NCBI RefSeq assembly: GCF_016583765.1
Contig: NZ_NRRR01000001.1
Span: 806,001-870,000, forward strand
Length of the DNA stretch: 64,000 nucleotides
Origin: Chromatium weissei
Lineage (GTDB): Bacteria; Pseudomonadota; Gammaproteobacteria; Chromatiales; Chromatiaceae
Direction of reading: 5' to 3'
The position numbers were made by a program, and so were the translations under genes. Position 1 is the stretch's first letter. Every line of letters starts with the position of its first letter. The notes beneath the pieces were generated by a model. That model was not told the origin of the DNA. It saw only the letters and a list, made by a program, of their open reading frames with translations, and ran no database searches. This document shows, piece after piece, positions 35,553 to 44,564 of this stretch.

Positions 35553-37640
35553 TTACCAATAACTACGCCGCACCATAATGAAATAATTGCCGGTATTTAA
35601 TGCCGAATAAGCACGAATTTTCACATAATAGGTTCCGGGAATTAACCACCGAGTAATCTTCGCCATATTACCCAAACCATCATCGTCATCTTCTTCTAAA
35701 ATGAGCGTTTGGCTATTTGGACCATAAAGCTGCATATAATTATCGAAAAGCGTTCCAGGCCAAGTTTCAATCACATAATAACCCGCCGTACTCACTGTGA
35801 ATTGATACCAATTTGCATCACCGCTTGTCAAAACACGACCGCTGGTCATCATGCTATTCACTGTTAATGTAGAAATCGTGCTTAATGCCGTACTAATCGC
35901 ACGATAACCGCTATTGAATGCACTGAAATCACTGGCTCCCGCGCTATTCACTGCTTTAACCCAATAATAATAGGTTGTGCCTGCAATCGCCCGCATATCA
36001 TCATAGGTTGTCGCCGTTGATGTTCCAATTTTAGTTGCTAAATTCATATTGTTAAACGCATTCCGCCAAATCTCATAACTGGTGGCATTCGCGGAAAGAT
36101 TCCAAGTAATTTGAACACGATCTGTTTTTGTTCCATCGCTGGCAGATACGCTAGTTGGCGCAAGTGGAATCGTAATGATCGGTGTTACCGGCGTTGTGAT
36201 ATTTGATGCGTCATCAGCATTTAACCATTTATTTAATCCTGAATTATAAGCAACTTCAAAACGCCCATAAGTTGATGTACCGCCAGTGTTATAACAGGAA
36301 TCATTACCGCCCCAAAGTGTTCCAAGAACCTGACTATTATTATTCAATAAAGCTGATCCGCTACTACCGGCTTCTGTGGTTCCACGTGACCAATCAATAT
36401 CAAGATAATTACCCGTGCTGCTTGATGCAGAATAGCATGTAAAATAATCGCCACTACTGGAACGACAATCTTGATAAGAATCAATTTTACCAAAACTAAT
36501 TTTAGTGAAATCTCCATCGGGATGATGAATACCAGTCACATCGCTATTGATTGCTGGTGTCGCAGTTGTCCAGCCGAGAAATAATACGCCAGCAGGCGGT
36601 TGCTTATTCAATTTCATAAATGACGTATCGGTCGCATTACTTTGATAAAGAAGCTGCGCACCACCGGTTAATCGCGTATAGCGCGAATCACGCGTACCAC
36701 CATTGCAATTCGATGATTGATAAAACCATTCCGTTTCAAGTGTTGATGCCGTCGTTTGCGTTGAAATACAATGATTTGCACTTAAAAAGTAAGGAATTTG
36801 GGTGCTATTGTCACTGTCATTAAGCAGACTTCCGGTACATCTATAAGAATAGCCACGATCAGTGTAAATCATTTTAGCAACACCGCTAGATTCATCCTTC
36901 CAATCCGCATAACAACTCACATCAAGATTGCAATAGCTGGCAGATTGTTCAGACAAGGGGTCTTGAAATAAGTGACTGAGTTTAGGAATACTTAACTGTA
37001 TATCATCCGTGGTAATGCCATTAGGCATATAAATTAAAATAATGGCTGTTTCTCCATGAATAACCGGACTCCAAAAGGTTTTACTTTCTGCTGAAAGATC
37101 ACCAGCAGCGCGATTCGTCTCTAATAAAAGATTAACATCACTGCCGACATTTGGTGATGCAACAGGAATCGCACTTTCTGCGGTAAAAAATGCAATTTGT
37201 ATTGTTGCTGGCAGCTTTTCAATATGCAGTCCTAATCGAATACCTTTTGCATTCGGAGAATCAATTCTCAATCCCAATAAGGTGCCGCCATTTGGCGCAG
37301 AAAAACGCGTAAAATAATTCATTGCATTCGTGCCACTGAGTTGAGAAAGATCAATACTTTCACCAATCAATGTCGGCGTTGTTATTCCTTCTTGCGGCAA
37401 TGGTGTGACAATAGGTTCAATCGGAATTGCAGTGATGATTTGCAATCTTTGACGAATGATTGCGATATTCGCAAAGGGTGATTGTTGTTCTGTTGTTGCG
37501 GATTGCGTGGCATGTATCACCCGCTGATCAAATGCGGCTGGAACTGAAATAAAAGAAGCTGACATTGCAGTCATTGATACACTTGCGCAGCACCAAAAAG
37601 TACAGTGTAAAATGCTTTGAACGATTGTATTTTTGTTCAT
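35553..37640 (-). CDS. Secreted trypsin-like (lysyl endopeptidase-type) protease with FN3 and PPC domains
   Basis: A 695-residue protein: signal peptide (about 1-35), a propeptide/beta region to about 240, then a chymotrypsin-fold protease with catalytic His in FLSANHCIS, Asp in ATDTSFMKL and Ser in EAGSSGSALL, together with paired cysteines as in lysyl endopeptidase. A fibronectin III-like domain follows (about 490-575) and a C-terminal PPC domain (about 595-690, YQFTVSTAGYYVIETWP, GTYYVKIRAY) that is usually cleaved on maturation. It is probably exported by the general pathway and then across the outer membrane. The substrate is unknown. Confidence 0.85.
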   Translation of the reverse strand: MNKNTIVQSILHCTFWCCASVSMTAMSASFISVPAAFDQRVIHATQSATTEQQSPFANIAIIRQRLQIITAIPIEPIVTPLPQEGITTPTLIGESIDLSQLSGTNAMNYFTRFSAPNGGTLLGLRIDSPNAKGIRLGLHIEKLPATIQIAFFTAESAIPVASPNVGSDVNLLLETNRAAGDLSAESKTFWSPVIHGETAIILIYMPNGITTDDIQLSIPKLSHLFQDPLSEQSASYCNLDVSCYADWKDESSGVAKMIYTDRGYSYRCTGSLLNDSDNSTQIPYFLSANHCISTQTTASTLETEWFYQSSNCNGGTRDSRYTRLTGGAQLLYQSNATDTSFMKLNKQPPAGVLFLGWTTATPAINSDVTGIHHPDGDFTKISFGKIDSYQDCRSSSGDYFTCYSASSSTGNYLDIDWSRGTTEAGSSGSALLNNNSQVLGTLWGGNDSCYNTGGTSTYGRFEVAYNSGLNKWLNADDASNITTPVTPIITIPLAPTSVSASDGTKTDRVQITWNLSANATSYEIWRNAFNNMNLATKIGTSTATTYDDMRAIAGTTYYYWVKAVNSAGASDFSAFNSGYRAISTALSTISTLTVNSMMTSGRVLTSGDANWYQFTVSTAGYYVIETWPGTLFDNYMQLYGPNSQTLILEEDDDDGLGNMAKITRWLIPGTYYVKIRAYSALNTGNYFIMVRRSYW

Positions 37641-37849
37641 GTCTTTGTCCTGATGATAACAATGAAATCCATGATCGTTGAAGGTTACAGAAAGACGTTA
37701 TAACATTGATGATACGAGATTTCAGTAACCCAACGATCATTAAAAACCAATTCAGTAATCATTAACTGTGAATTGGTCACCATCACGAGAATCATTGAGA
37801 AAAATGAACGATGATGATTGCCCATTATCATCGTCAATAATCGATATGG

Positions 37850-40423
37850 GTGGAGCACAATTTGCAATCTTTATTGAATTCAACAGATGTTATTTCTACT
37901 GAATCGCCGAAATCGCTCGCAACTGCCGCGCCGATTGATTCACCTTCATTATGGCATCGCATTTGGCGCATTCCTGCGCAATTGTTGGTAACACTGCTCG
38001 GCGTTGCGTTACAGATACTGTTGCTTGGCAGCATCAGTGCAGCGATTTTTGTGAAAGCAACCTTACCCGATTTGCCAGATGTGCAACAGTTACACACCGT
38101 TGTTTTACAGCAACCGTTGCAGGTATTGAGTGCGGATGGCGCGTTAATTGCGGAATTTGGTATTGAACGCCGCCAAATAGTGCCATTAAAAGATATTCCA
38201 CAAATTGTGGTACAGGCGTTCTTAGCAACTGAAGATAATCGCTTTTTTGAACATCGCGGTATTGATTTCATTGGTATTGGACGAGCACTGTTGAGTTATT
38301 TAGAAACCGGTGAAAAAACGCAGGGTGGCAGCACCATTACCATGCAGGTTGCACGCAATTTTTTTCTGTCACCGGAGAAAACATTTCAACGTAAGCTCAT
38401 AGAGATTTTATTAACTTTGCATATTGAACAGACGTTCACGAAAGAAGAAATTCTCGAACTTTATCTTAATCAAATTTTCTTTGGTCATCGCACTTACGGT
38501 ATTGTTGCTGCGGCATCTCTTTATTATGATCAACCACTTGCGTCGTTGAGTGTGGCGGAAACTGCGATGCTCGCTGGTATTCCTAAAGCGCCTTCAGCGA
38601 ATAATCCATTCACTAATCCATTGCGGGCGTTGGAGCGACGCAATTACATTTTAGGGCGAATGTACGAACTCAATTATCTCGATACCGCGCAATATGAACA
38701 GGCTCGTGCAGCACCAAATACCGCGCAGTTGCATTATCACAACATTGAACTGGATGCTGGTTATGTCGGAGAAATGGTGCGAGCAGAGGTGCAAAGTTTC
38801 TACGGCGAGGCGGCAGTTACGCAGGGTTATCGCGTGACGACGACCCTTGATTCTAAACTTCAAAATGCGGCTCAAGAGGCCGTGCGCACTGCGCTGCGTC
38901 AATATGATCGGCGTCATGGTTATCGCGGTCCAGAAGCGACGCTGCCATTGAGCGCATTGGCAGAAACGCAACTGGATGAGTATTTAAGCACTGTGGTGGA
39001 AATACCAATGTTGACGCCGGGCGTGGTGATTCGTAGTAGCGCTAGTGCAACGGTTGTTTATTTGGGTAATGGCGAGCAGGTGACGCTCACTTCGAGTCAA
39101 TTGGCGTGGGCGCGCAGTCAGCGTGATTCCGCACATTGGCGCGGGCAACGGCGTAAAGCGGCGGCTTCGGTGCAGGTTGGCGATCTCATTCGGCTGCGGC
39201 GCACTGCACAAAATGATTGGGAAATCAGTCAGATTCCGCGTGTTGGCGGTGCGTTGGTGGCGTTGTCGCCGCGTGATGGTGCGGTGCGAGCGTTGGTGAG
39301 TGGCTACAGTTTTAATGACACCAAATTTAATCGGGCGGTGGATATGCGTCGCCAGCCCGGTTCCAGTTTCAAGCCGTTTGTTTACGCGACGGCGCTGGCA
39401 AAAGGTTGGACTCCCGATAGCGTGATTCACGATCACGCGGTGGCGTTGCCTGCTGCGGCGAATTGGAATCCGCAAAATTCCGATCATCGGCAGTTGGGCG
39501 CGATTCCGTTGCGTAAGGCGCTAGCATTGTCGCGTAATTTGGCAAGTATCAATCTGTTACAGCGTATCGGCGTGAATACGGCGCGCACCTTTATTCGCCG
39601 ATTTGGCTTTACCGATGAAGCACTTCCAGCCGGGTTGTCGATGGTGCTCGGTACGGGTGCGTTATCGCCGGTCAAACTCGCAGAGGGTTATGCGGTGTTT
39701 GCTAACGGCGGTTATCACGTCATTCCTTATTTTATTCAACGTATTGAAGATGGCGCAGGGCGTGTGTTGTTTACAGCGCAACCGCCGCTGGCCTGCGCTG
39801 ATTGTTGGTATCGCAGCGAAGCCGAGTCACCAGCCAATGTGCCAGTTTCGCCGCCGACTGCCGAGCGGGTAATTGATCCGCACGTCGCCTATCGCATGAC
39901 TGAAATGTTGCGTGGCGTGATTGAACGCGGCACTGGATTTCGTGCGAAACGTCTCAAACGCTCGGATATTGTTGGAAAAACGGGAACAACTAACGATGTG
40001 CGAGATTCGTGGTTTGCGGGTTATCAAGCGAATTGGGTCGCAGTAGCGTGGATGGGTTTTGATGATTTCGGCAAATTGGGCTGGGGCGAAGAAGGCGGTA
40101 AAGCGGCGCTGGGTTTGTGGAGTGATTTTATGCGCGTGGCGCTGATGAATCAGCCAGTGGCGACGCTCAATGTGCCAGCGGGTGAATTGGTGGTTGATAC
40201 CACCAGCGCACCGGATACCGATTCGGCGTTGCCGCCTGAAGCCCAACCTGCGCCTGTCATTGCGCCGGTGCGCACTTCACCGATACGCACTTCACCGGTA
40301 CGCACTTCACCGACCGTGCGACGCACACCCACCGTCACACGCGCAGTGAAATCACCCACTAAACCAAAGCCAAATGCTTCACCAAAACCAAAGGCTCCAC
40401 GCGTCATGGATGAGTTGTTTTAA
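37850..40423 (+). CDS. mrcA: Penicillin-binding protein 1A, bifunctional transglycosylase/transpeptidase
   Basis: About 857 residues: cytoplasmic N-terminus, one membrane helix (about 45-70), GT51 glycosyltransferase domain (EDNRFFEHRGID, GGSTITMQVARN, ELYLNQIFFG), an OB-like insertion and a transpeptidase with SXXK RQPGSSFKPF, SRN in LSRNLAS and KTG in VGKTGTTND. It polymerises and crosslinks peptidoglycan. The C-terminal tail (about 785-857) is Pro/Lys/Ser-rich with three RTSP repeats. The GTG at 37850 has no ribosome site; a TTG at 37862 six bases after GGTGGAG is an equally good start. Inverted repeats lie in the 200-base upstream region. Confidence 0.92.
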   Translation: MEHNLQSLLNSTDVISTESPKSLATAAPIDSPSLWHRIWRIPAQLLVTLLGVALQILLLGSISAAIFVKATLPDLPDVQQLHTVVLQQPLQVLSADGALIAEFGIERRQIVPLKDIPQIVVQAFLATEDNRFFEHRGIDFIGIGRALLSYLETGEKTQGGSTITMQVARNFFLSPEKTFQRKLIEILLTLHIEQTFTKEEILELYLNQIFFGHRTYGIVAAASLYYDQPLASLSVAETAMLAGIPKAPSANNPFTNPLRALERRNYILGRMYELNYLDTAQYEQARAAPNTAQLHYHNIELDAGYVGEMVRAEVQSFYGEAAVTQGYRVTTTLDSKLQNAAQEAVRTALRQYDRRHGYRGPEATLPLSALAETQLDEYLSTVVEIPMLTPGVVIRSSASATVVYLGNGEQVTLTSSQLAWARSQRDSAHWRGQRRKAAASVQVGDLIRLRRTAQNDWEISQIPRVGGALVALSPRDGAVRALVSGYSFNDTKFNRAVDMRRQPGSSFKPFVYATALAKGWTPDSVIHDHAVALPAAANWNPQNSDHRQLGAIPLRKALALSRNLASINLLQRIGVNTARTFIRRFGFTDEALPAGLSMVLGTGALSPVKLAEGYAVFANGGYHVIPYFIQRIEDGAGRVLFTAQPPLACADCWYRSEAESPANVPVSPPTAERVIDPHVAYRMTEMLRGVIERGTGFRAKRLKRSDIVGKTGTTNDVRDSWFAGYQANWVAVAWMGFDDFGKLGWGEEGGKAALGLWSDFMRVALMNQPVATLNVPAGELVVDTTSAPDTDSALPPEAQPAPVIAPVRTSPIRTSPVRTSPTVRRTPTVTRAVKSPTKPKPNASPKPKAPRVMDELF

Positions 40424-40584
40424 TGCGTGGCGACGGGCAATGTTGCCGCATCATTCACATCAGCAGTTGACGCAGATGCAGTTTCATCTGAATGCAGTGC
40501 TTTGCGTTGTCGCTTTTCTTCTTTTTTCTGTTTTTTAGCGGAATCACGCTGGCGCTTTGCAAACGCATAATTGGGTTTAGTCAT
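40420..40584 (-). CDS. Small basic conserved protein (54 residues)
   Basis: The minus strand encodes MTKPNYAFAKRQRDSAKKQK followed by a second Lys/Arg cluster, then a Ser/Ala/Thr tail ending ATH. Proteins beginning NYAFAKRQRE-KK are widespread short hypotheticals in proteobacteria. The stop overlaps the PBP1A stop tail-to-tail by three bases. The gene is easily missed because of its size. The highly charged N-terminus suggests nucleic acid or ribosome contact, but no function is known. Confidence 0.72.
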   Translation of the reverse strand: MTKPNYAFAKRQRDSAKKQKKEEKRQRKALHSDETASASTADVNDAATLPVATH

Positions 40585-40736
40585 CGTTTACGCTTCTATT
40601 CAATTTGCAGATAAAGTCAACAGAATAGAGTATTTTCGTTAATAATTGTGAACAGTTTATCGACGGCGTGTGCCGTACCATTAGCGCCATCACTGATCTC
40701 CGCTTTCAATGGCGGGTTTTTTTTGCAGAGAATTCG

Positions 40737-41939
40737 ATGATTGAGTCTTTAGAACCCTGTTATGAATTAACGCTTGATGATGTGCAAATCACTTTACTCG
40801 GCACTGCGCATGTTTCACGAATTAGCGTCGAACAGGTACGACGCGCCATTCAACGCGGTGATTATGATGCCATTGGCGTTGAATTATGCCGCAGTCGTTT
40901 TAATGCGTTGACTGATCCGCGAGTACTCGCGCAAATGGATTTGTTTTCTGTGATTCGCCAAAACCGCGTCGCAATGGTGGTCGCTAATTTAGCGTTATCC
41001 GCCTATCAACAGCGGCTTGCCGATCAATTCGGTATTGAACCGGGCGCGGAGCAACGCATTGCATTACGACTGGCCAAAGAGCGCGAGCTACCGATTTTGC
41101 TAATTGATCGTGAAGTGGGTATCACACTGAAACGCGTGGCAGCCAATTTGAATTGGTGGAAACGTTACACGCTCTTTGCTGGATTATTGACGGCATTGGT
41201 GAGTCACAACGACATCACCGAGGATGCGGTAGAGCGATTAAAAGAAGGCGATGTATTGGAAATGACCTTTGCAGAATTTGCTGCCGATCAACGTGATCTT
41301 TATACGCCACTCATTGCCGAGCGAGATCAATACATGGCTGCCAAGTTGCGTCGTGAAATCGCACGATTGCAAGTGAAACGAGTGCTGGTCGTGATCGGCA
41401 TCGGTCATCTCAAAGGCATCGCTCAAGCCTTGACGCAGGAGCAGTCGCCGCCCGCGCCAACTCTGCTCGCATTGGAACAAATTCCACCGCCCAGCCGCTG
41501 GCCGACTGTGCTTGCGTGGACGCTGTTGCTGCTGATTCTCGGCGGTTTTATCTGGGGATTTACGCGAGACACCGCGCTGGGTTGGACTCTCGTCAACACT
41601 TGGATTGTGTTGACTGGCGGTTTAGCCGCAGTCGGCACGCTGATCGCGAGAGCGCATCCATTGACCATTGTCGCCGCCTTTTTCGCCGCACCTTTAACCA
41701 CATTGAATCCGTTCATTGCTGTGGGCATGGTGACCGTCGCCGTCGAACTGTATTTACGTCCACCAAATGTTGGTGATTTCAGTCGCTTACGCGCAGATGT
41801 TGTACAGTGGCGCGGCTGGTGGCACAACCGAGTCGCACGAATTTTCGTGTTATTTTTATTGAGCAATTTAGGCGCAACACTGGGCATTTACATTGCGGGA
41901 TTTCAAATGATCGACCATCTGTTTCACGTCACAACCTAA
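40737..41939 (+). CDS. TraB/PrgY-family membrane protein
   Basis: About 400 residues. The N-terminal 230 residues form a TraB (GumN/Tiki-like) domain with the LLGTAHVSR motif, GVELCRSRF and IGIGHLKGIA near its end; these carry the conserved His and Glu residues of the clan. The C-terminal 150 residues hold several membrane helices (from about 265). Enterococcal TraB/PrgY lowers pheromone activity; the bacterial chromosomal homologues are putative membrane proteases of unknown substrate. The ATG at 40737 starts the family sequence. Confidence 0.82.
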   Translation: MIESLEPCYELTLDDVQITLLGTAHVSRISVEQVRRAIQRGDYDAIGVELCRSRFNALTDPRVLAQMDLFSVIRQNRVAMVVANLALSAYQQRLADQFGIEPGAEQRIALRLAKERELPILLIDREVGITLKRVAANLNWWKRYTLFAGLLTALVSHNDITEDAVERLKEGDVLEMTFAEFAADQRDLYTPLIAERDQYMAAKLRREIARLQVKRVLVVIGIGHLKGIAQALTQEQSPPAPTLLALEQIPPPSRWPTVLAWTLLLLILGGFIWGFTRDTALGWTLVNTWIVLTGGLAAVGTLIARAHPLTIVAAFFAAPLTTLNPFIAVGMVTVAVELYLRPPNVGDFSRLRADVVQWRGWWHNRVARIFVLFLLSNLGATLGIYIAGFQMIDHLFHVTT

Positions 41940-42000
41940 CAGCGCATTTGCGTATTGTCTGGCAAAATACTCACCCAACTTTGCACTCGGAAACCCATTT

Positions 42001-42765
42001 ATGTTCACTAAAGATCAATTGACCACTGTTGTGATGACGTTATTCGTTTGGGGTTTTGCGGGCGCACTTTTTGGCGCGCTGTTTGCCGGACTTTATCAAG
42101 TATTACAAATGCTTGGTTTTATTGGCTGGCAACCGCTCATTGCCGCAGCAGCATTAGCAGCAATGACCACTTCGGCATTTTATAGTGCCATGCCAGTCGC
42201 ATTGGTTGGCGCAATGGCGGGCGTATTGGCATCAATTAGTTATCTCATTGTCATTGGACAAGAAATTGAATTGATCACGATGATCACCACTGCCGGTATT
42301 TTCGGAATGATCGCAGGCGGTTTTTATGCGTGGATGATGACTGGTGGCAGCCAATCGCTGGCAGAAGCGTTAACGGGATTGAGTTCTGGATTGTTCGCTG
42401 GCATCACGCTGGCGCTGCTGCTCGCCGTCACCGAAAAACATCTGAGCATGTTTGCGCTGGCAGCCGCCGTGGTCGCCGTGGTCGGTAGTCTGTTTCAGAT
42501 TTCAGAGCAGTGGTTGGTGGCGCGCAGCATGGCGTGGCTACCCAGCAAATTATCCGCACCCATCGTCGCGGGTCTTGTGGCAACGGTGGTAGGCGCGAGC
42601 ATTGGCATCATGGATGGAGCGACGGCGCTCAACACGAATGCGCAGGACATGCTTGGAATGGTGCTGCATGAAGTGCCGCATGGCTTGTGGGGCGGATTAT
42701 GCGGCGGAGCCTTTGCTGGTTTAGTGCTTGAATTATTGGGATTTCATCTTGAAGATCGCCTGTAA
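42001..42765 (+). CDS. Polytopic membrane protein of unknown function
   Basis: A 254-residue protein almost wholly hydrophobic, with about seven to eight Ala/Gly/Leu-rich membrane segments and short loops. No transporter signature is recognised. It lies 61 bases after the TraB gene and 80 bases before the phytochrome gene on the same strand, so cotranscription with either is possible. Confidence 0.65.
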   Translation: MFTKDQLTTVVMTLFVWGFAGALFGALFAGLYQVLQMLGFIGWQPLIAAAALAAMTTSAFYSAMPVALVGAMAGVLASISYLIVIGQEIELITMITTAGIFGMIAGGFYAWMMTGGSQSLAEALTGLSSGLFAGITLALLLAVTEKHLSMFALAAAVVAVVGSLFQISEQWLVARSMAWLPSKLSAPIVAGLVATVVGASIGIMDGATALNTNAQDMLGMVLHEVPHGLWGGLCGGAFAGLVLELLGFHLEDRL

Positions 42766-42845
42766 TCAACGGCAATTCAATGTGCGACCGCAATAGTTCA
42801 ACCGCCATCTATTTCATTCAGAACGACGCTTTCGGAGAAAAATAA

Positions 42846-44438
42846 ATGAGCGAACTGTCTCTGCAAGGATTTTTAGTTGAATGTGAACGCGAGCAGTTGC
42901 ACCGAGTGCAAGCGATTCAACCCAACGGTGCATTGCTCGGTGGCGTGACGGGCGATTCGTGTATTCGTTTTGTCAGCGACAACCTTGCTGAGTGGATCGG
43001 CAGCACGTGGCAGGAAGTGCTCGGACAGCCGTTAACGAAATTGTTGCCGAATTTTCCGCCGCCCACCTCAGGCACAACGAGCACGCTGAATGCTGAAAAT
43101 TGGATGCAACTTTCGAATGAAAAACGAATGCTGCATCACTTATTTGATGGAGCCTTCGGCAGTTTAGATGGGCTACTGTCGTGCAATGAAAACAACTGGT
43201 TGCTGGAATTGGAGCCGTCACTTCCCGTCGCACAGCAGCACGAAACCTATCGTCCAGTTCCACATCATCTGTATCGAATGCCTTACACCGAGTTGGATTG
43301 GACGCGGCAATGTCAAGCACTCGCAAACGAATTGCGCGCAGCAACGGGTTTTGACCGCGTGATGATTTATCGTTTTCGCAAAGACGGCTGTGGCGAAGTC
43401 ATTACCGAAAGCCTCATTGACGATTTATCACCTTATTTAGGGCTGCGTTATCCCGCTTCTGATATTCCGCAAATCGCTCGCACGCTCTATCTGCGCAATC
43501 GGCATCGCCAAATCGCTGATGTCGCCGCGCCCGCCGTCACCATTCACAGCCTCAATGAAGCACAACCTGATCTCACGCTGTCGGATTTACGCGCCGTATC
43601 GCCCGTGCATCTCACCTATTTGAAAAATATGGGCGTCACCGCATCGCTATCGTTTTCGTTAACGCTTTACGGGCGACTGTGGGGATTGATTGCGTGTCAC
43701 CATCACGCGCCGCGCAATTTGCCATTGGCAGTGCGCGAACGCTGTGCAGAAATGGCGCAGGTATTCACCTTGGCAATTGGCGGATACCAAAATCATCGGC
43801 GACTGATGGAGGTGAACGGCAGCGATCACGAAATTAGCAATCTGCTTGATGCGCTGCACAATGCCGAAGTCAATTCAATCATCACCGCCACAAATCAACA
43901 GGCACGGCGACCGTCAATTACGCCCAATCAAACGCTCGGTCGAGCCTTGTTGTCATTGGTGAGCGCAGAAGGTGCGGCGCTGATCGACGATGACCAAATC
44001 ATCACTTTTGGTATTGCGCCCGATCACACGCAAATTCGAGAACAATTGGCATGGTTGCGTGCTGCTTTAGTCGATCAAGTTTTTGCGACTGATGCGTTAT
44101 CCACATTATTGCCAGCCGCCGCCGCATATGCCGACCGTGCCAGCGGTTTACTGGCAGTGCGAGTCGGACGCTTCACGCAAGCAGGCAAACGGAGTGAACG
44201 CACATTTTTATGGTGGCGACCGGAACAACCGCGCACCGTGTATTGGGCTGGCGATCCGCGTAAAGAAGTGGTTGGTCTCGATACAGAAACGCAGCAATTA
44301 ACACCGCGATCCTCATTTGAACGATGGATTGAAACCAGTTCCTGCTATTCCGAACCTTGGAGCGATAGCGATTTACTGCGCGCAAAAAAGTTTCGCAATT
44401 TGGTATTACGCGCCGTCAACGCCGAAGTGCTGCAATAA
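42846..44438 (+). CDS. Bacteriophytochrome photosensory core (PAS-GAF-PHY) without output domain
   Basis: A 530-residue protein ending at the PHY domain. Cys13 in VECEREQLHR is at the biliverdin-attachment position of bacteriophytochromes; the following IQPNGALL has Asn where His is usual. The GAF domain (about 150-310) has YPASDIPQIAR (203-213) and SPVHLTYLKNMGV (252-264) with the conserved His255. The PHY domain (about 325-520) has the tongue motif PRSSFERW. No histidine kinase, GGDEF or other output follows; the stop is directly after the last PHY helix. It likely absorbs red/far-red light and signals through a separate partner. Confidence 0.92.
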   Translation: MSELSLQGFLVECEREQLHRVQAIQPNGALLGGVTGDSCIRFVSDNLAEWIGSTWQEVLGQPLTKLLPNFPPPTSGTTSTLNAENWMQLSNEKRMLHHLFDGAFGSLDGLLSCNENNWLLELEPSLPVAQQHETYRPVPHHLYRMPYTELDWTRQCQALANELRAATGFDRVMIYRFRKDGCGEVITESLIDDLSPYLGLRYPASDIPQIARTLYLRNRHRQIADVAAPAVTIHSLNEAQPDLTLSDLRAVSPVHLTYLKNMGVTASLSFSLTLYGRLWGLIACHHHAPRNLPLAVRERCAEMAQVFTLAIGGYQNHRRLMEVNGSDHEISNLLDALHNAEVNSIITATNQQARRPSITPNQTLGRALLSLVSAEGAALIDDDQIITFGIAPDHTQIREQLAWLRAALVDQVFATDALSTLLPAAAAYADRASGLLAVRVGRFTQAGKRSERTFLWWRPEQPRTVYWAGDPRKEVVGLDTETQQLTPRSSFERWIETSSCYSEPWSDSDLLRAKKFRNLVLRAVNAEVLQ

Positions 44439-44506
44439 AAACAATTCAGCAAAAAACATGCAACAAGAAGTGTTAATTTTTTCGACACTGTGACAATTTG
44501 CGGTGA

Positions 44507-44550
44507 CCAAAAAAAAGGGGCGATGGTTAATATCCATCGCCCCTTTTTTA
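44507..44550. terminator. Bidirectional terminator between phytochrome and subtilase genes
   Basis: Stem GGGGCGATGG/CCATCGCCCC with a seven-base loop (ttaatat), flanked by A and T tracts. It serves both converging genes. Confidence 0.93.
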
Positions 44551-44564
44551 ATACGTATTTACTA

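Noticed and set aside
40267..40312. Short direct repeats resembling a CRISPR or VNTR
   Set aside because: Only three 15-base units, in frame within PBP1A and without spacers.
40690..40727. Terminator before the TraB gene (GCGGG followed by T8)
   Set aside because: Only a four-base stem could be drawn (CCGC/GCGG), too weak to call despite the T tract.
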